Origin: Lactuca virosa
Taxonomy: Eukaryota > Streptophyta > Magnoliopsida > Asterales > Asteraceae
NCBI GenBank assembly: GCA_928212115.1
Contig: CAKMRJ010000001.1
Coordinates: 367,232,795 to 367,296,794, forward strand
Length of the DNA stretch: 64,000 nt
Direction of reading: 5' to 3'
The notes beneath the pieces were generated by a model. It had not been told where the DNA came from. It searched no databases and was given only the letters and a program-made list of their open reading frames with translations. This document shows, one piece after another, positions 1 through 10,277 of the stretch (position 1 is its first letter; every line of letters begins with the position of its first letter). The translations under genes were made by a program, and so were the position numbers.

Positions 1-352
1 ATTGAGTGCACCATGTTGATTCGCATGGTTATTCACAAACTTGTTTGCGATCCTCGGCATCCCAGTCGCAAATTTGAAGTGCATATCGAGATTTAAACAT
101 GTCATTGAATTGTTCAATGAATCTCAAAAGAAATCTAGGATTTTTCAAACACATCTAAAACTTAATTTCCTTTCGTTTTTATGGTGAAAATTAGTGAATC
201 GTCATTCACTTACCTTCAGATTATTTACTTTTAGATTACGGCATCCCTTTTCTAAGTTGTAAATAATGTTGTTGGATCCTAGCCCTAATTTCTCATTTGG
301 GTGTTTAATTGGGGATTCATTTCTAATCAAACTTTGTTCCTTTCTATTCCAG
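1..352 (+). other. E0 5' untranslated leader
   Basis: No ORF that I can support. The stretch lies between the (unseen) primer binding site and the gag start. A pyrimidine-rich run ending in cag directly precedes the gag ATG at 353 and resembles a splice acceptor; whether it is used cannot be told from DNA. Confidence 0.5.
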
Positions 353-1138
353 ATGTCTAACGCAAACGCAAACAACAACACTTCTGGGTCATTCTCGTTG
401 ATGAACCTGTGTCAAAAGGTGACATTTGATGGCTCGAACTTCAATGAGTGGATGAGATACATTCGCATGATAACTCGCTACGAGGACAAAGAATATGTCC
501 TCGACGAGAAGCTAGAGAAGATTAACCCAGAAGAAGCTACTCCTGAAGAGCTGGCTGCCTCTGAGGCCCACGAGCGTGATGCAACGAAAGTTCATTGCAT
601 CATGTTGGCCACCATGAACCTCGAACTCCAGAAGTCCTATGAGGACATGTATCCATATGAAATGCATCAAGATTTGCTGGACAGGTACCACCAGAGCACG
701 AGGCAAGAGCGCTATGAGATCATCACCAACATGATCACCGCTAAGATGGGAAGTGGAGAATCCCTAACATCTCATTTGCAAAGAATGCAAAGGTATGTTG
801 ATCGTATTCTCAAACTTAATGTTAAGTTTGATGAGGATTTGGCTATCGACATCATCCTCCACTCCTTGCCTCCTTGCTACAACCAAGTCAGGATGACCTA
901 CCACATGAACAAGGAAGAGGTCACCCTGAGTAAACTCCAAGGGCTCCTGAGGACAGCTGAGAGCAACCTCAAGGACAAATCTGTTGCATCATCCTCTACT
1001 ATAGTTGCTCCTATGTTGGCAATCGGCCAAGGAAAGGGTAAGAAGAGGAAGGCTCCTTCCAAGAGCCACCATAAGGGTAAGACCAAGATGGTTCCTCTTC
1101 TAGTGGGACCAAAGCAGGTTCTGTTAACCCTCTTCTGA
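353..1138 (+). pseudogene. gag: E0 gag (UBN2/DUF4219-type capsid protein)
   Basis: Encodes the nucleocapsid-forming Gag of a copia element. I take the ATG at 353, because the open frame upstream of it (from 266) reads like untranslated leader and this ATG follows a polypyrimidine-AG. The protein starts with an Asn-rich stretch, then FDGSNFNEW, the typical copia Gag N-terminal motif, followed by a helical UBN2-like domain up to about residue 225. A basic tail rich in Lys follows (GKGKKRKAPSK). The frame ends at 1138 just before the zinc knuckle, which is encoded in another frame. A one-base loss near 1155-1160 is the likely cause. In an intact relative, gag would run on into protease. Confidence 0.85.
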
Positions 1139-2107
1139 CCCCAAGGAAGCAGAGTGCTTTACTGCCACCAGAAGGGCCACTGGAAACGAAGCTGCCCCAA
1201 GTATCTGCAGGATATCAAGGATGGGAAGATAAAGCCCACCTTCGCAGGTATGTATTTAATTAAATCTGATAACTCATCACTTGCTACTTCATGGGTCCTT
1301 GATACAGGATGTGGTTACCACATTTGTTCTGATTTGCAGGGGCTAAGAAAAGGTAGGGAAGTGGAGCATGGAAGGATAAGCTTGATCATGGGAAACAAGA
1401 AGGCTTCACCAGTAACCAAGATCGGAGTTTATTCCTTAGTGTTGAGTAATGGGTTAGGACTAGATTTAAATAATTGTTGCTATTCGCCAGATATGGCAAG
1501 GAACATCATTTCTTTTCATGGATTGTTTAGACAAGGTTTCAGATATTCGTTTGATAATAGTAATGGTTCTATTAATGCTTATTTGAATGGTGTCTTTTAT
1601 TTCAATGCATTACCTTGTAATGGGATTTATGAATCTGTGTTAGTTATTGATAATTTAGGAAATGATGTTTTGAATATTGATTCGTCCACAAGTTTGGACA
1701 AAGCATGCTTGTGGCATTGTCGCCTTGGCCATGTTAACAAGAAACGCATAGCCCAACTCCAAAAGGATGGAGTCTTGGAGTCATTCGACCTAAGGGACGA
1801 TGACGTGTGTGAGTCTTGTTTACTTGGGAAGATGACCAAGTCACCCTTTACTGGCATATGTGAAAGGGGTGAGGGTGTATTGGATCTCAAGCATACAGAT
1901 GTATGTGGACCCTTTAGATCCACCACAAGGGACGCTTGTCGCTTCTACGTGACTTTTACAGACGATTATAGCAGATATGGATATATCTACTTGATTAAGC
2001 AAAAGTCAGAAACCTTTGAGAAATTCAAAGAGTTTAAGAATGAAGTGGAAAATCAGCTGGGCAGGAAAATCAAGATGCTTCGATCTGATCGAGGGGAGAG
2101 TACCTAA
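1139..2107 (+). pseudogene. pol: E0 pol, part 1: zinc knuckle, protease, GAG-pre-integrase, integrase N-terminal half
   Basis: A CCHC knuckle appears near 1155-1200 (CHQKGHWKRSC, first Cys in the other frame). The aspartic protease active site is seen as WVLDTGCGYHIC near 1290-1330. The GAG-pre-integrase HHCC zinc module follows (LWHCRLGHVNKKR, CESCLLGK), then the first catalytic Asp region of integrase (HTDVCGPF) and the second (LRSDRG) near 2090. The frame ends at a stop at 2105-2107 just after that second motif, where related integrases continue; the next block lies in another frame. Start codon is not meaningful here because this is an internal piece of a polyprotein. Confidence 0.88.
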
Positions 2108-2814
2108 GTCTTGAGTTCACGACTATCTAAAAGAGTGTGGAATAGTTTCACAATTGACGCCTCCTAGAACGCCACAATTGAATGGTGTGGCTGAGAGACG
2201 TAATCGAACCTTGTTGGACATGGTTCGCTCTATGATGAGTCGTGCTTCGTTACCAATCTCATTCTGGGGGTATGCCTTAGAGACTGCCTCCCATATCCTT
2301 AACTTAGTTCCCACCAAGAAGGTTACCAAGACACCTCACGAGATGTGGACAGGGAAAGCTCCCTCGTTAGCACATATCAAGGTTTGGGGTTGTGAAGCTT
2401 TCGTAAGACGAGAGACTCACAACAAACTAGAACCTCGTAGTGAGAAGTGTTATTTCATCGGCTACCCACAGAAGTCTTTTGGCTATCTCTTCTATAGACC
2501 AAGTGACAATGTTGTCTTTGTTGCTAGGAGAGGGGTTTTTAGAGAGAGAGAACTCATAAGTCAAGAGACAGTGGGAGTCAGATTGACCTTGAAGAGCTTC
2601 AAGAGTCAGGAGATGAAGGAACCTCTGACACTGGCATGCAACCTGAGGAGGAAACTCCGGTTGAACCAATTGACCAGTCCTTACCTCTTAGACGTTCAAG
2701 TAGAGTTATTGTTCCACCCCAGTTTTATGGTTTCCATATTACTACTGACGGGACACATTTATTAGTGATAGTACACTAGTAAATCTGGACGAACCTAACA
2801 GCTACAAGGAAGCC
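2108..2814 (+). pseudogene. pol: E0 pol, part 2: integrase C-terminal half and decayed linker
   Basis: From about 2154 the frame shows the third catalytic residue of integrase (GVAERRNRT) and the copia-typical C-terminal part (WGCEAFVRR, KCYFIGYP). After about 2560 the frame drifts into sequence that does not look like pol, so a further indel probably lies in the integrase-RT linker. Frame lost relative to part 1 around 2098-2110 and again before RT at 2815. Confidence 0.8.
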
Positions 2815-4371
2815 ATGGCAGGCCCAGAGTCTGATAAATGGAAAGAGGCAATGGACAGCGAGATTCAGTCCATGTATGACAACCAAGTTTGGAATTTGGT
2901 TGATAATGTACCAGGTCGTAAGACGGTCGGGTGCAAGTGGATCTTCAAGAAGAAGACAGACATGGATGGGAAAGTGCACACTTACAAAGCGCGATTGGTC
3001 GCAAAGGGCTTTACTCAAACTCCTGGAGTTGACTATGATGAGACCTTTTCGCCAGTTGCCAAAATAAAGTCTATTAGGGTAATGCTCGCAATAGCTGCGT
3101 TTCATGATTATGAAATCTGGCAGATGGACGTAAAAACCGCTTTCCTAAATGGGAAGTTAGCTGAGGATGTTTACATGAATCAGCCAGAGGGCTTCGTCGA
3201 TGCGAAGCATCCAAATAGAGTGTGCAAGCTTGAGAAATCCATTTATGGATTAAAGCAAGCATCTCGCAGATGGAATCTTTGTTTTGACGAGAAAGTCAAA
3301 GAGTTTGGTTTTCTGCGAAACGAGGATGAGTCATGTGTGTATGTCAAGGCCAGTGGGAGTATAGTGAGCTTCCTCGTATTGTATGTCGATGACGTACTAC
3401 TCATAGGAAACGACATCCCAACCTTGGAGGAGGTAAAGTCCTGGCTTGGGAAGTGTTTCGCTATGAAGGACCTCGGAGAAGCTGCATATATTCTGGGAAT
3501 AAGGATAGTGAGAGACAGAAGTAAGAGACTGATAGGACTCAGTCAGGATACATACTTGGAAAAGGTACTAAAACGTTTTAGTATGGAAAATTCCAAGAAA
3601 GGGGAGTTACCAATCCAATGCAATACCAAACTGAGTAAGACTCAGAGCCCAAGTACAGAGGCAGAGATAGCAGATATGAGCCGAGTACCTTACGCTTCCG
3701 CAGTTGGCTCGATTATGTACGCTATGACCTGTACTCGCCCTGATGTGGCCTTCGCTTTGAGCATGGTCAGCAGATATCAAGGGAACCCTGGTAGAGCACA
3801 TTGGATTGCTGTCAAGAATATTCTTAAGTACCTACGAAGGACCAAGGATTGGTTTCTAGTCCTCGGTGGGAGTGATGACTTAAGGGTGTGAGGGTACAGT
3901 GACGCTAGTTTCCAGATGGATCGGGATAATTACCGATCACATTCGGGCTGGGTCTTTACCCTGAATGGAGGAGCAGTGACTTGGAAGAGTTCCAAGCAAG
4001 AGACCGTAGCTGATTCAACATGCGAATCGGAGTACATTGCAGCAAGCGAAGCGTCAAAGGAGGCTATATGGTTAAAGAACTTCATAGGAGACCTTGGAGT
4101 TGTGCCAACCATAAAGGAGCCCATGGAAATTTTCTGTGATAATGAAGGAGCGGTTGCCTTGACCAAGGAACCAAGGGATCATGGCAGATCTCGACATATC
4201 GACAGGAAATATCATTTTATTAGACATCGGGTAGAAGAGGGACTCCTCGTTGTGAAGAGGGTATCGTCAGAAGATAACTCAGCAGATCCCCTTACGAAGG
4301 GACTGAGTAGGGTCAACCATTTGAAGCACGCTAGGAGCATTGGGCTAAAGGACGATATTAGTTTAGATTAG
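2815..4371 (+). pseudogene. pol: E0 pol, part 3: reverse transcriptase and RNase H
   Basis: One frame from the RT start (KWKEAMDSEI) to the end of RNase H, interrupted once by TGA at 3889-3891. RT landmarks are GCKWIFKKK, RLVAKGFTQ, QMDVKTAFLNG, and the catalytic YVDDVLLIG, all intact. RNase H is recognisable by SKQETVADSTCESEYIA and the C-terminal RHIDRKYHFIRH and DPLTKGLS. The upstream and downstream blocks are in the same phase, so the TGA is a point nonsense mutation rather than a frameshift; a CGA codon losing a methylated C would explain it, which is inference. The frame ends at TAG 4369-4371. Confidence 0.9.
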
Positions 4372-5205
4372 ATAGGTAGGAAACTTGTAATAGATAATTT
4401 TATATTCAACATTTGATGATTAAATAAAGGTGTTTTATTTATAAGAAAGTTACTATCCTATGTTGATTATTTATCTATTGTTTCAATTTTGCATGTTTTG
4501 ACTTCCTGAATAATAAGATTATTCGAACAGTCCACAATCGATCATATGTTGGAAGTAGATACGAAAGAAGATTGTCATAAATTAGTTTGTAGATTGTCTA
4601 AAAGGTTTTATACATAGCAAAGGTTTGCTGCAAAGTTTATGAGTGCTTATGAAATATGTTTTGAGCATTGGAATAAACCCGCACTTGCTAGTATCACTTC
4701 TTGAATGTTATCATAAGTGATTGCAAGATGATAATATCATATAATCTTAAAACCTAGAGATATGGTTGTTGTTTGCTAGTTGATTATATATTGATAATAC
4801 GAAAACACATCAGTAACTTGATGTTATAAAACGTATTATTGTGTGTAACTTAGCTAGTAGATAATAAGAGCATATAAGTCGAAGTTTATCTGTTCCTTTT
4901 ATTCTAAGAGGATAAAAGCGATATCTTGGCCACTCGATGATTTGGTTTGACTTATGTGCCGGGCCCGGTCAGGAAATGTTGATGTGTTCAACTGAATTCT
5001 ATGTCGAACGAATCAGAGATCGAGAAACAGAATGCTAGACAATAAGTATTGTCTGCATGATATCTAGAACAGAGGATTATAGGATCTCTTATCTGAAGGA
5101 CAAGATTTTGATCAGAGTGACAGAAGCGTATAAGAGCTACGATTGCTAATCGGATTCTGAAGACGTATGTGAGATATAGTTACTAGACTTATTCAAGTGG
5201 GAGAC
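4372..5205 (+). other. E0 3' noncoding internal region ending in polypurine tract
   Basis: 834 bp of AT-rich sequence with no supported ORF between the RNase H stop and the 3' LTR. It ends in the purine tract AAGTGGGAGAC (5195-5205), the expected plus-strand primer directly next to the LTR. Confidence 0.8.
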
Positions 5206-5999
5206 TGTTGGATTAGTGTCTAAGCCCGTAACTATATTTGGTATGTACTTGACCCGGTTGTGCATGGTCCTTCCGGGTTGCCTTCACCAAAGCAACTTGA
5301 CAAGGTAATTTTGATATGAGAGAGAGGATATTATGGTTTATTAGTATATTATAAGAATAATATATTAAAGGAGAAATCATATTTATTTAACTAGTATTAG
5401 TCATAAATTAATTAGGAATTAATTTGATGACTAAAAGAGATTAATTAAATAAAGGGGTATAAACTGTCAAATGTGTGATAGTTGGATTTTGGGCTAGGAA
5501 ACCTAATGGACAAGAGGGGGAACGAAAATATGATGAAAGGATCATCATATTTCGTCCAAGGCCCTATTCCAGAAGGTTCCTTGGGCTGCTTGGTGGCTAA
5601 GCTGTCCATTAGGGTTTAGACTGAAACCCGAGTAGCCTGCAAGTATAAATATGACCCCTAGGCTATGGAAATCGGCTAGACATTATTCCAAGAGAAACCC
5701 TAGGCCGATTTCTAGCATCCTCCCTCCTCTCTCTTATTGCCTTCTTGCTACTTGGTGTTTGTGATCCATTAGAGGAATTACAATTGTGATTCTAAGCTCA
5801 AGCAAAGAAGATTCAAGCTATTTGAAGAGGTAAACATCTAGATCTGATGTTGTTTGTTATTTTGATAATATGTATGCTAGTTTAGGGTTTGCAAGACTTG
5901 GATTCAAAGAATGTAGAATAGAGAAACCTAGATCCAAGCATTAGGGTTTGTATGAGCACATAGGATTGTTTCTTATGCATAAGACCATCAAAACACACA
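5206..5999 (+). repeat. E0 3' LTR
   Basis: Starts TGTTGGATTAGTGTC directly after the purine tract. The 3' end is placed at CACACA (5999), because the following bases (AAAAAAGAACGCCC) match mid-LTR sequence of E8 at 30159 and so belong to another element. Length is 794 bp. A possible promoter with TATAAATA lies at 5643-5650. Confidence 0.8.
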
Positions 6000-8102
6000 T
6001 AAAAAAGAACGCCCAAATCTGACTTCATATGAGGAAGTTATGATTTTTCGAAGTTTCGGACATAACAGTAGACAGCTAAAAACTCGAAATAGAGATCGAG
6101 CGATTTTTAGCCAACACAACCTAAACGAGAATCGAAGATCCCATCAATTGTAGTACAACGGTAAAAAGACAGACGAAAACGGACATCAGACGAAGAAGTT
6201 CTGGATTTTTAACGGACTTTTCCAGTCCCGGCCTGTTAAAAATATAATATAAAAAAATAAAGTCAAAATTTGCCGATGAAGTCTAAACAAGAGTTGTAGA
6301 GCATAATCTCACCTACGCGTGCATATAAAGAACGTAAAAATCGGAGCTCGTATGCGAGAAATATGAGTTTCTGAAGTTCGGGACACGAAACCCGAGACTG
6401 TCAGGCAGCCCACGACGTGAGCCAGAAGCTCACGACGTGAGATTTTGATTGATGGGTTCCAGACCTGACCAGCAGACGTCGCATCCATGGAAGAGATAAG
6501 ATCAAGCTTCATGACGTGGGAGAGACTTTCACGACGTGGACTTCTTCAGGTTCACGACGTGAAGCCTGAATCAGCCCTATAAATACGACTCAAGGAGCTC
6601 CGGGTTTAGTTGCTCAATTCCTCTCTTTCTCGTGCTTATGCTCTGTGTTTAACCTCTCGAAACCATCCCAAAGACCCGGTTTTCCTATCCAAATCCCAAA
6701 GTAAGTTTTAAGTTCCCGAGATTCCCGAGAAATCAGTTTTCTCCAGTCGAAGTTATGCTCGATCTTTGTCTCACCTTCTTCAATCTACCAGGTGAGTTCA
6801 TACCCCTACAACCACACTTTAAATGATTTTTAAATGCTTTTGAAACACTTTTACGGGGGGGGGGGGGGGGGGGAATACAAGTAAACACACGGTTAAAATC
6901 GTGTGAAACACCAATCTTTTGCTATACTTTTCGTAATGTTATTTTAACTATCATATGAAGTTGTTATCATGCAAAACACCTCACAACACAACTTTACCCT
7001 CTTAGGATACAATATGTTTTATAAATAGAAATATGTTTTATTTATACGTTTGCATACTACATCATATCAAGGGTAACCATTTCAAATATAACATGATGCT
7101 TTTACAAGAAAACTCAACTCATCATTACGCCTTTGTAACACGGTAGAAAAGGAAATCATTTCATACAAATGTTTTTTCATCATATTACTCGTGAACTTGT
7201 TGTTAGCAATCATGTGAGGCAAATGGCTTTGTTTAGTATCAAACGAAAGCCCACTTCTATAACCAGAGTCTCCTGGAGGGAGAGCGTGAATTTGTGTATA
7301 GATCTATACGGGGCTGACGACTCCGCACCCTGAGTGTTAGCTACAGTCCAAGGGGTGACAAATGTCAACATTGGTACTACCGTCTAGTATGGTTATGAGA
7401 GACTCGTACGCGGAAACAATGACTCATGCACGTAGTAATATACTTCTCGAACACCGCCATGGAATATTATCTTTATGATTGTTTTTATATAACTAGTTTG
7501 TATTAAGCAATCATAGTAGGATATTATTGTTATGTTCAGGATCAGATTTAAACACATCATTAGAGATTTTATTATTTTAATAATAAAACTATACATTCCC
7601 AGTTTAAGTATGACATATTTACTTACAAAATCACAGTCTTGGACATTTGAGACTATTCCTCACTGTTAGGAAAATATAGGTTTTTCCTGGTTCAATACAC
7701 TCATTTTATACAACATCAATTCATAACCCCTTTTATGAGAAAATATCGGATTTTCGGGAAAACAAACACAAACTTTCGAATGGCATACATTTATACAAAT
7801 ATATACTTATGAACTCACCAACTTAAATGTTGACACTTTTTCTTTGAAATAACTTGTATCCTCAGGAAATCGCTAATCTAGGTTAGCAACTGCTTTTGGG
7901 GACTAATTCTCTGGCGTTAGTAACATCTTTTGGAACATCATATTGTATTTGACTTTTGAAACATGTAATCCAACAATCATGTAAACTTTTCAAATATATG
8001 TTATGGTGGTGTGTACTTTTTTTGATATTCAGTTGTTATGATACTGTACATGACGTCCTCCGCCCCCGAATCTTTCCGCCATTCAGGTTTGGGGGTGTGA
8101 CA
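6000..8102 (+). repeat. E7: 3' about 2.1 kb of a Ty3/gypsy-type LTR
   Basis: Non-coding. It matches the solo LTR E8 over several blocks (for example AGAACGCCCAAATCTGACTTC at 6006 and 30164, and GTAGAGCATAAT at 6296 and 30450). Like E8 it has a TATA box (6578-6585) and ends in TGTGACA at 8102, typical of an LTR end TG..CA. The front part is missing because E0 is inserted; it should lie left of the window. It carries a run of 19 G at 6855-6873 and paired CACGACGTG palindromes at 6411-6563. Short ORFs here (6309-6512, 7393-7596, 7956-8144) are not supported as genes. Confidence 0.75.
6578..6585 (+). promoter_or_regulatory. TATA box of E7 LTR
   Basis: TATAAATA, followed at a suitable distance by CTCAATTCCTCTC, a plausible pyrimidine-rich start region. 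It corresponds in position to the TATAAATA at 30948 in E8, so it is probably the conserved LTR promoter of this family. Confidence 0.65.
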
Positions 8103-8479
8103 AGAGTTCAGATCCCCAACTGTTCCTTGCTCAAATCTTCTTGATCTTCAAGCCTTTCCTCACCAAGATCCACCTTTCAAGCTTAAACACACAAGTATGG
8201 AGAGAAAATGGAGATTTAGGGTTTCTGGACTCACAGGGGCTGTAAGGGAAGGCTAAGGGGGCAAAGGATCCTTTAAATAGGGTGCAAAATCCCGGGGATT
8301 AGGGTTTCACCCTCCATCTCCAACTCGTCGAGTCACTCTTCCGACTCGGCGAGTTGGTCAGTTAAATATGTGGCCCAATCCCGCTCCTACTCGACGAGTC
8401 ATGGCATCCACTTGTCGAGTAGATCTTGAAACTTGAAATTTAAAGTCATACTATCAATACCGGAGAATCGGGGCGTTAC
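8103..8479 (-). repeat. Reversed LTR fragment (TGTAACGCCC family)
   Basis: Read on the minus strand it begins TGTAACGCCCCG at 8479 and then shows the same order of signals as the E6 3' LTR: ACTCGNCGAGT palindromes, a CTATTTAAAGG promoter-like motif and AAACCCTAATC. Its 3' part is missing at 8103, where the end of E7 abuts. It is therefore a partial LTR of the E6 superfamily in opposite orientation, inserted into the E6 5' LTR. Confidence 0.65.
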
Positions 8480-9068
8480 ATCTTCATTTGAGCTTATGCC
8501 CCTATTCCATGACTTAGAACTCCATTTTAGCTTGTGGTGGGTGTTTTACCTTCATAACACCATGCATGCACGTAAAGTTAGCAACTTTACGTGTAATGCT
8601 AGTCTAAGGAGTCCATATCTATGAGTTGGAAGCTTTGGAATTGATTAGAATCGACTGTATGGATTTGGCATATGAGGGACTAGACGAGTTGTTCTTGTGA
8701 CTCGGCGAGTCGGGTCGTGGACCCCTAACCCCTTTTCTGGTTTGACTGAAATCGATGAGTCTAGGAGATGACTCAGTGAGTTGGGCAAGATTAGGACTCG
8801 GAAGTTGAAGAACTCGACGAGTCCAAGGAGGGACTCGACGAGTTAATACGTTTTATCCCGATGCTATGACAGGAAGAACTCGATGAGTTTGGGAAGGGAC
8901 TCGACGAGTTGACTCGGCTGACCACGAGTCTGAGTAGTACATGAACTCGTCGAGTTAGGAGATAACTCCACAAGTTGGGTCGACTGGGAGTTGACCTTGA
9001 CTTTGACTTTGACTAGGATGTTGACTTTGACCAAGGGTAAAATGGTCATTTTACCCTGAGAAGGATTA
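8480..9068 (+). repeat. E6 5' LTR, part A
   Basis: Aligns with 63421-64000 of the 3' LTR (shared blocks CACCATGCATGCACGTAAAG, GAGTTGGAAGCTTTGG, and GGGTCGTGGACCCCTAACC). Relative to the 3' LTR about 118 bp are missing after 8494. Contains paired ACTCGNCGAGT palindromes. Interrupted at 9069 by E5; continues at 56698. Confidence 0.75.
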
Positions 9069-10277
9069 TGTAGCACTCGATTCATGGTACGTATTTTAAT
9101 TCAAGAATTTCATGTGTTTCCCCTGGGACTCGACGAATGGCGGCCCAACTCGTCGAGTAGAGTCGTAATTCGAGGGATGTTTAAGTGGCCTACTCGACGA
9201 GTCGGGAGACCGACTCGGCGAGTAGGTGTTGTTTGAGTAAAACCATAAATTTGAGGGTTTGCATCCTATTTAAACAACTTATCTCAGCCTCCATCGCCCC
9301 TTATACTCCCAGAAGACATCATATCGAAACCCTAGCCTTGTTTGAGTATTTTAAGGCCATTTTGGTGCATTTTGGTGGATTGTGAAGGGGAAAGGAGATT
9401 GGGAGTTCAAGTTGGAGCTTGGAGATCCAGAGATTTTGTTCCATTTCCAGCTCATTTAAGGTAAAAAGCTCCTGCCTTGATCTTCCATGTGTTTATTCAT
9501 CTTTAGGGCTTGGATTTAGGGCATATTTAGGGCTTTCTAATCCATTTTCGGGTTGCGAAGTGTTATAGGGAGTATTGACTTCAGATCTTGGTCATTGGAG
9601 GGGTCTCATGGCATACAGGTGCCAACTTTATGGCCATGAGAGCCCATGCATCTTTTAGACATCATTTGTAGTCCTTTAGGGCTAAAAGACCCATGCATGG
9701 ACGTAAAGTTCGTGGCTTTACGTGCTATATCGGCCCTAGGAGGTCAGATCTACCCTTTGGATGATATGAGCTTGACAGAAATCGAGTTTATAGACATGGA
9801 CTTTAGTGGACTCGGCGAGTTGTTCTTGGGACTCGACGAGTCGGATAGTGGTTCTCCAACCCTTGCTATTTTGGGGGTCTGGTTGAGTCTAGAGAAGGAC
9901 TCAACAAAGATGGATGAGATTATAGACCTGGGAATCATGGGACTCGACGAGTGCTTGAGCAGACTCGGCGAGTCCAAGGTAATCTCCCAATCTTTGAAGA
10001 TGGACTCGACGAGTTATTCATACAACTCGGCGAGTCATAGAATGGACACATTCTTATGAGGGAGATGAACTCGACGAGTTCAAGGATGAACTCAGCGAGT
10101 CGGATGAAGATGGTCCCGATGGTATGATGGAAGGAGAACCCGTTGAGTTCTTGCTAGACTCGACGAGTAGAGTCAGGAGTTAGTTCGAGTTAGAGGAGTA
10201 TGGACTCGACGAGTTGGTAGACCAACTCGGCGAGTCAGGTCAACTGGTTGTTGACTTTGACCAATGTTGACTTTGAC
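9069..10277 (+). repeat. E5 solo LTR, part A
   Basis: Starts TGTAGCACTCG at 9069, preceded by GATTA. It is related to but clearly different from the E6 LTR (it has the same CTATTTAAACA promoter-like motif at about 9270 and a GGCTTTACGTGC block). Interrupted at 10278 by E4, whose target duplication TTGAC occupies 10273-10277. Continues at 55830. No internal region, PBS or gag of E5 is present, so it is a solo LTR formed by LTR-LTR recombination. Confidence 0.75.

Larger units (their letters stand above)
1..5999 (+). mobile_element. E0: Ty1/copia LTR retrotransposon, 5' LTR outside window, degenerate
   Basis: Gene order is gag, zinc knuckle, protease, integrase, RT, RNase H. Integrase before RT marks it as Ty1/copia. 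A polypurine tract lies at 5195-5205, directly followed by a 794-bp 3' LTR starting TGTTGGATTA and ending CACACA. The pol frame is broken by at least two frameshifts and one in-frame stop, so this copy cannot make a full polyprotein. The 5' LTR and primer binding site are not seen and must lie before position 1, so target duplication cannot be checked. On its right it abuts LTR sequence of another family (6000-8102) that begins abruptly in mid-LTR, which shows E0 inserted there. The lineage within copia was not resolved. Confidence 0.9.

Noticed and set aside
9646..10059. 137-codon ORF in E5
   Set aside because: It runs through the palindrome-pair array (ACTCGACGAGT and ACTCGGCGAGT), has no domain, and lies in an LTR; chance ORF.
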